From Thermoflexales bacterium (GTDB lineage: Bacteria > Chloroflexota > Anaerolineae > Fen-1058), in the NCBI GenBank assembly GCA_030834835.1, contig JAUQXD010000582.1:1-9009 (forward strand): DNA of 9,009 bases, read 5' to 3'. Each line of letters opens with the position of its first letter. Positions within the stretch are counted from its first letter, which is position 1. The notes under the pieces are model-generated. The model was not told the origin of the DNA. It ran no database searches and worked only from the letters and a program-made list of their open reading frames with translations. The translations under genes and the position numbers were made by a program. Of this stretch, positions 5,858 through 9,009 are shown one piece after another.

Positions 5858-7505
5858 CAGGCCGCCGCAGGACAATGCGCCAGATGGAGCGGATTTCCTG
5901 CGCCCGCATCAGCAGCATCGCGCCGAGGTAAATGCCCACGCCGATCACGGCCGCGCCCAACACCCCGATCGCCTCGCGCGCGATCGAGCGTTCGCCGAAG
6001 ACGGCGACCAGCACGCTGATTGCACCATACGCGCCGAGCGCCATCGCCAGCGAGCCGATCACGGCCTTCAGCGCGAGTTTGCCCAGGCCATGCCCGCCCA
6101 ATCCGCCCAATCGATAACGCAGGAGCCACAGCATGATCAGCGCGTGGCTCATCCACTGCACCGAGTTGGCAATCGCCAAATCCGTGACTTGTAAAGGTCG
6201 ATTACTCAGCGCGGGCGGAACAATCGCCATGAACAGGTAAATGCCCACGTTGCAGATCAAGCCGACGATGGCGGGCGTCAGCGTGTCTTTGCGCGCATAA
6301 AATGCGAACACTAACGGCTGATCGATTCCCGCAAAAATCAGGCCGATCAAATACAGCCACAACATGAGCGTCACCGCGTGCCTATCGGCGTGCGTGAACG
6401 CGCCATGCTCGAACAACAACTGCACGATGTTGGGCGCAAGCACCGCTAGGCCAATCGCCGCCGGGATGATGAGCACCAGCACCAGTCGCAAGCCCTGCGC
6501 CAGTGTGGCCTTGAAGTCCGCCGTCGAATTCAACGCTGCATGCCGTGACAACGACGGCAAGATCGCAATCGAGACCGCGCTGACGATCAGCCCCAGCGGG
6601 AACTGAATCAGCCGCGTCGGATAGTCCATCAGCGCGATGCCGGACGCGCCCGTGCGTGAGGCCAGATTCAGGCTCAACGCAATCGCCACTTGCCCGATGA
6701 TCAGGCCGCCCAACACGGGAATGTACAACCGCAGCATCTTGCGCAGCGCCGGGTCGTTCAGATCAAAGTGCCAGCGAATGGCCGCGCCGCGCAGGGCGGG
6801 TAATTGAAACGCCACTTGCAAGATCGAGCCGGTCAGCAGACCCAGCGCCATCGCCGCGATGCCAAAGCGATCGGCCAGGATGATGGCGACGACGATCATC
6901 GAGGCGTTGTACAGCGGGGCGGAAAAGGCCGGAAAAGCAAAGCGTTTCAACGCATACAACACGCCCGACAGCACGCTCGATAAACTCAGGAACAGCACCG
7001 CCGGGACGGTGAGGCGCATCAGGTCGATCGTCGTTTGCAGCAGCGGCTCGTCAAAGCCGCCCGCCATGAAACGCGCGACTTGCGGCGCAAAGAATTCAAT
7101 CGCCAGCACGGCCAGCGAGAGGAACACGACCGCCACTGATAACAGCAAGCTGAGCAAACGCCACAACTCGCTGCGATCTTTTTTAGCGGCCAGTTCGCTG
7201 AACATCGGCACCAGCGCCGAGCTGACCAGCCCGCCCACCAGCAGGTCGTACAACATCGACGGCACGTAGGCCGCCACGTTGTAGGCGCTGACGAAACCCG
7301 ACGCGCCGAAGAAATGGCTCTTCACCGTCTCGCGCACGAGGCCCAGGCCGCTGCTCAACACGTTGCCCAGCGACACGATGGTGGCGGCGCGTGTGATGGC
7401 GGCCCCAGAGTGGGCCGAGTCGGGGGCGGCAGGCTGATCGGGTCGATCGGGCATGATCGGGTTGGCCGGGATTTCAGTGACGAGCGTTTCAGAAGGTGCA
7501 GTCAT
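5850..7505 (-). CDS. murJ: MurJ/MviN-family lipid II flippase (MOP superfamily)
   Basis: This 551-residue, strongly hydrophobic protein has a length and helix pattern that fit the 14-helix MOP exporters. MurJ moves lipid II, the peptidoglycan precursor, across the cytoplasmic membrane. Family marks near the N-terminus are GLGLVRE (53-59), the FFGASG...AYNVAAYVP segment (65-82) and LLVGGLVSSALVPMFSE (88-104). Residues 1-38 are a polar, Pro-rich extension not typical of the family. Compared from memory with E. coli MurJ, Arg24 matches Arg58, but the positions of Arg18 and Arg52 appear to hold Ser52 and Tyr86/Asp87, so substrate details may differ. The start is ATG 7505; TTG 7514 is an alternative with no better signal. 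A weak minus-strand promoter (TTGGGG-18-TACAAT, 7522-7551) would give a very short leader. A paralogous polysaccharide flippase cannot be fully excluded. Confidence 0.82.
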   Translation of the reverse strand: MTAPSETLVTEIPANPIMPDRPDQPAAPDSAHSGAAITRAATIVSLGNVLSSGLGLVRETVKSHFFGASGFVSAYNVAAYVPSMLYDLLVGGLVSSALVPMFSELAAKKDRSELWRLLSLLLSVAVVFLSLAVLAIEFFAPQVARFMAGGFDEPLLQTTIDLMRLTVPAVLFLSLSSVLSGVLYALKRFAFPAFSAPLYNASMIVVAIILADRFGIAAMALGLLTGSILQVAFQLPALRGAAIRWHFDLNDPALRKMLRLYIPVLGGLIIGQVAIALSLNLASRTGASGIALMDYPTRLIQFPLGLIVSAVSIAILPSLSRHAALNSTADFKATLAQGLRLVLVLIIPAAIGLAVLAPNIVQLLFEHGAFTHADRHAVTLMLWLYLIGLIFAGIDQPLVFAFYARKDTLTPAIVGLICNVGIYLFMAIVPPALSNRPLQVTDLAIANSVQWMSHALIMLWLLRYRLGGLGGHGLGKLALKAVIGSLAMALGAYGAISVLVAVFGERSIAREAIGVLGAAVIGVGIYLGAMLLMRAQEIRSIWRIVLRRPVA

Positions 7506-7521
7506 AGTCTCCAATCGCCCG

Positions 7522-7551
7522 ATTGTACCTTACATCCCCATCGCCCCCCAA
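7522..7551 (-). promoter_or_regulatory. Possible murJ promoter, weak -35
   Basis: TACAAT (minus strand, 7527-7522) is preceded after 18 bases by TTGGGG, a three-of-six -35. Transcription would start near 7515, about ten bases before the ATG at 7505, giving an almost leaderless message. Confidence 0.3.
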
Positions 7552-7559
7552 ACTCAGGC

Positions 7560-7588
7560 TTGACTTTTGAATGAGGCGGCTATACAAT
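7560..7588 (+). promoter_or_regulatory. Sigma-70-type promoter of the M20 hydrolase gene
   Basis: TTGACT (7560-7565) and TACAAT (7583-7588) are 17 bases apart, each one mismatch from consensus. The start would fall near 7595, inside the palindrome that follows. It is the best plus-strand promoter in the window. Confidence 0.7.
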
Positions 7589-7590
7589 AT

Positions 7591-7607
7591 CAGTCGTCAG
7601 ACGACTG
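7591..7607 (+). promoter_or_regulatory. Palindromic operator, FadR/GntR (FCD) type
   Basis: CAGTCGTCAGACGACTG is a perfect 8-bp palindrome around one central base. Its core TCGTCAGACGA (7594-7604) matches TNGTNNNACNA, the published consensus of FCD-subfamily GntR regulators, at every fixed position. It covers the predicted transcription start, so a bound protein should repress. A second overlapping inverted repeat (TCAGACG 7597-7603 with CGTCTGA 7609-7615) could make an alternative hairpin in the leader. Confidence 0.6.
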
Positions 7608-7627
7608 CCGTCTGAAATTAACTTAGC

Positions 7628-7633
7628 AAGGAG
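7628..7633 (+). promoter_or_regulatory. Shine-Dalgarno AAGGAG of the M20 hydrolase
   Basis: AAGGAG lies five bases before the ATG at 7639 and fixes that start. Confidence 0.8.
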
Positions 7634-7638
7634 CAAGC

Positions 7639-8871
7639 ATGCCGCAATCATTTGAGCAAACCGTCGCCACATTAAAAAGCCAGGTGGCCGCCCGCCACGA
7701 TACGATCGTCAACTTCCTCAAAGAGATTTGCGCCATCCCGTCGATGGATTCCCTCATCGGGCCGGTAGGTGAGCGCATTCAAGCCGAGATGCGCCAACTG
7801 GGTTTCGACGAAGTGCGCTTCGATAAGATGGGCAACACCATCGGCCGCATTGGCAACGGGCCGAAGGTCATCGTCTATGATTCGCACATCGACACCGTCG
7901 GCATCGGCGATAGAAACGACTGGGACTGGGATCCGTTTGTCGGCAAGACCGAAAACGGCCTGTTTTATGCGCGCGGCGCGTGCGACGAAAAAGGCAGCAC
8001 GCCCGGCATGGTACACGGCCTGGCCCTGGCGCGCGATCTGGGGTTGCTGGACGGTTACACGGCCTATTACTTTGGCAACATGGAAGAATGGTGCGACGGC
8101 ATCGGGCCGAACTCGTTTGCGGAAGCCGACCCCGCCGTCAAGCCGGACTACGTGGTCATCGGCGAGCCGACCCGAATGCAAGTGTATCGTGGGCACAAAG
8201 GCCGCATCGAATTGAAAGTCACGGCACAGGGGCGCTCGGCGCACGCGGCCTCACACTACCTGGGTGACAATGCCGTGTACAAGATGATGGCCATCATCGC
8301 GCAAATCCGCGAACTGGATCGGCGGATGCGCTTCGGCATGGGCCATCATCCGGTGCAAGGTTATCCCTCCATCGCGGTGACCGATGTCGCGGCGCGCACG
8401 GCTTCGCTCAACGCCGTACCCGATCAGTTCACGATCTTCATTGACCGCCGCATCACGTCGAACGAGCCGCGCGACGAAGTGATCGACCAGATCAAGGGCC
8501 TGATTCCTGACTATCTGCAAGACGAAATTCACGTCGAGGAGTTGTTCTACGATACGCCGTCCTACACGGGCCTCGTCTTCCCGGTGTCGAAATTCTACCC
8601 GCCGTGGTTCCTGGAAGCCGATCATCCGCTGGTGGACGCCGGTCAGCAGACGGTGGAAGCGATCTGGGGCCAGAAGCGCGACCTGGGCACATGGGACTTC
8701 TCGACCAACGGCACATACTGGGCAGGCAAGGCGGGCATTCCGTCCATCGGCTTTGGCCCCGGCAACGAAAAGACCGCGCACATGATCGATGAGCATGTGC
8801 CGCTGCAAGAAGTGGTCGATTCGACGCTGTTCTATGCGTTGTTCCCGTACTTCGCGGCCAATCTCAAGTAA
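7639..8871 (+). CDS. M20-family metallohydrolase, YgeY-like
   Basis: This 410-residue cytoplasmic dizinc amidohydrolase/peptidase has a length usual for the family. The metal and catalytic residues are all visible: His83 and Asp85 in DSHIDTV, the bridging Asp116 in GACDEKGS, the Glu149-Glu150 pair in NMEEWCDG, Glu176 in GEPT, and His381 in TAHMIDEH. His202 in RSAHA belongs to the lid/dimerisation domain (about 185-300). The DWDPF and ACDEKGSTPGM segments and overall similarity fit the YgeY subfamily, annotated as selenium-metabolism-linked hydrolases. The true substrate is not established, and no selenium or purine gene is present here. An ArgE/DapE-like or carbamoyl-amino-acid hydrolase role remains possible. 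It has its own promoter with an operator-like palindrome, a good ribosome binding site and a hairpin after the stop, so it is a single-gene unit divergent from murJ. Confidence 0.9.
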   Translation: MPQSFEQTVATLKSQVAARHDTIVNFLKEICAIPSMDSLIGPVGERIQAEMRQLGFDEVRFDKMGNTIGRIGNGPKVIVYDSHIDTVGIGDRNDWDWDPFVGKTENGLFYARGACDEKGSTPGMVHGLALARDLGLLDGYTAYYFGNMEEWCDGIGPNSFAEADPAVKPDYVVIGEPTRMQVYRGHKGRIELKVTAQGRSAHAASHYLGDNAVYKMMAIIAQIRELDRRMRFGMGHHPVQGYPSIAVTDVAARTASLNAVPDQFTIFIDRRITSNEPRDEVIDQIKGLIPDYLQDEIHVEELFYDTPSYTGLVFPVSKFYPPWFLEADHPLVDAGQQTVEAIWGQKRDLGTWDFSTNGTYWAGKAGIPSIGFGPGNEKTAHMIDEHVPLQEVVDSTLFYALFPYFAANLK

Positions 8872-8893
8872 CCCGATCGATCTTCCGTACCCG

Positions 8894-8925
8894 ACCGCGA
8901 GGCCGCACTGAAGCGGCCTCGCGGT
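8894..8925. terminator. Hairpin terminator after the M20 gene
   Basis: ACCGCGAGGCCGC (8894-8906) pairs perfectly with 8913-8925 across a six-base loop, a 13-bp very stable stem 22 bases after the stop codon. The following T content is poor (TATTGT), so termination may be partly factor-dependent. Confidence 0.7.
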
Positions 8926-8935
8926 TATTGTCGGC

Positions 8936-8993
8936 AGCGAGCATCCTGAGCGAAGCAGCATGGTTTTTCTGCTGCGCAGTCGAAGGATGCGCT
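8936..8993. repeat. Dispersed-type inverted repeat, CATCCTGAGCG...CGAAGGATG
   Basis: GCATCCT (8941-8947) pairs with AGGATGC (8984-8990), AGC (8936-8938) with GCT (8991-8993) across a two-base bulge, and GCAGCA (8955-8960) with TGCTGC (8970-8975) around GTTTTTC. CATCCTGAGCG and CGAAGGATG arms of this kind are widespread in intergenic DNA of many bacteria, including Chloroflexota (recollection). No gene is supported in 8872-9009. Confidence 0.6.
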
Positions 8994-9009
8994 TCAGGCG
9001 CGCACGCTG

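Noticed and set aside
7672..8244. 190-codon minus-strand open frame
   Set aside because: It is antisense to the metal-binding half of the M20 gene; no ribosome binding site or domain is seen.
8251..8961. 236-codon minus-strand open frame
   Set aside because: It is antisense to the M20 gene and runs through its terminator; no domain is visible.

Overview
The window is a high-GC (about 60-65%) bacterial chromosomal segment. Gene style points to Chloroflexota, probably Anaerolineae-like: a sortase with an N-terminal coiled coil plus one membrane helix, a LiaS/NarX-type kinase coupled to a membrane protein, a MurJ/MviN flippase, a YgeY-like M20 hydrolase, and degenerate period-7 intergenic repeats. 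This placement rests on remembered gene style, with no marker gene to confirm it. No RNA gene, CRISPR array, transposase or origin was seen, and no gene-free stretch exceeds 300 bases.

Layout. 1-1277 (+): the 3' end of a sensor histidine kinase, overlapping by GTGA a multi-pass membrane protein; a hairpin at its stop codon probably terminates both strands. 1313-1585 (-): a small tail-anchored membrane protein. 1638-1701: a perfect 17-bp inverted repeat. 1709-2659 (-): a sortase. 2666-2744: a mirror-like array of eight degenerate heptamers that runs into the stop codon of the next gene. 2735-3529 (-): a SAM-dependent methyltransferase.

3614-5784 (-) is the unusual part. Four tightly packed genes lie behind one good promoter (TTGCCT-17-TATAAT, within and just past the 3' end of murJ): two tandem DUF433 antitoxin-like genes, a fusion of a Panacea/SocA-like domain with a DUF488 domain, and a 280-residue protein of unknown function that ends in QMSLF, the form of a sliding-clamp-binding peptide. 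The last two genes are clearly AT-richer than the rest and lack the CGATCG hexamer that is frequent in the flanks, so they look horizontally acquired. This is the best candidate for an undescribed system (defence, toxin-antitoxin or DNA-processing), but no function can be assigned from sequence alone.

5850-7505 (-): a MurJ-family lipid II flippase. It is divergent from 7639-8871 (+), an M20-family metallohydrolase of the YgeY type, whose promoter (TTGACT-17-TACAAT) carries a palindrome over the predicted start site matching the FadR/GntR (FCD) operator consensus. A strong hairpin and a dispersed-type repeat follow to the window end. The housekeeping-like genes share no obvious single pathway; sortase, methyltransferase and MurJ all fit cell-envelope work.
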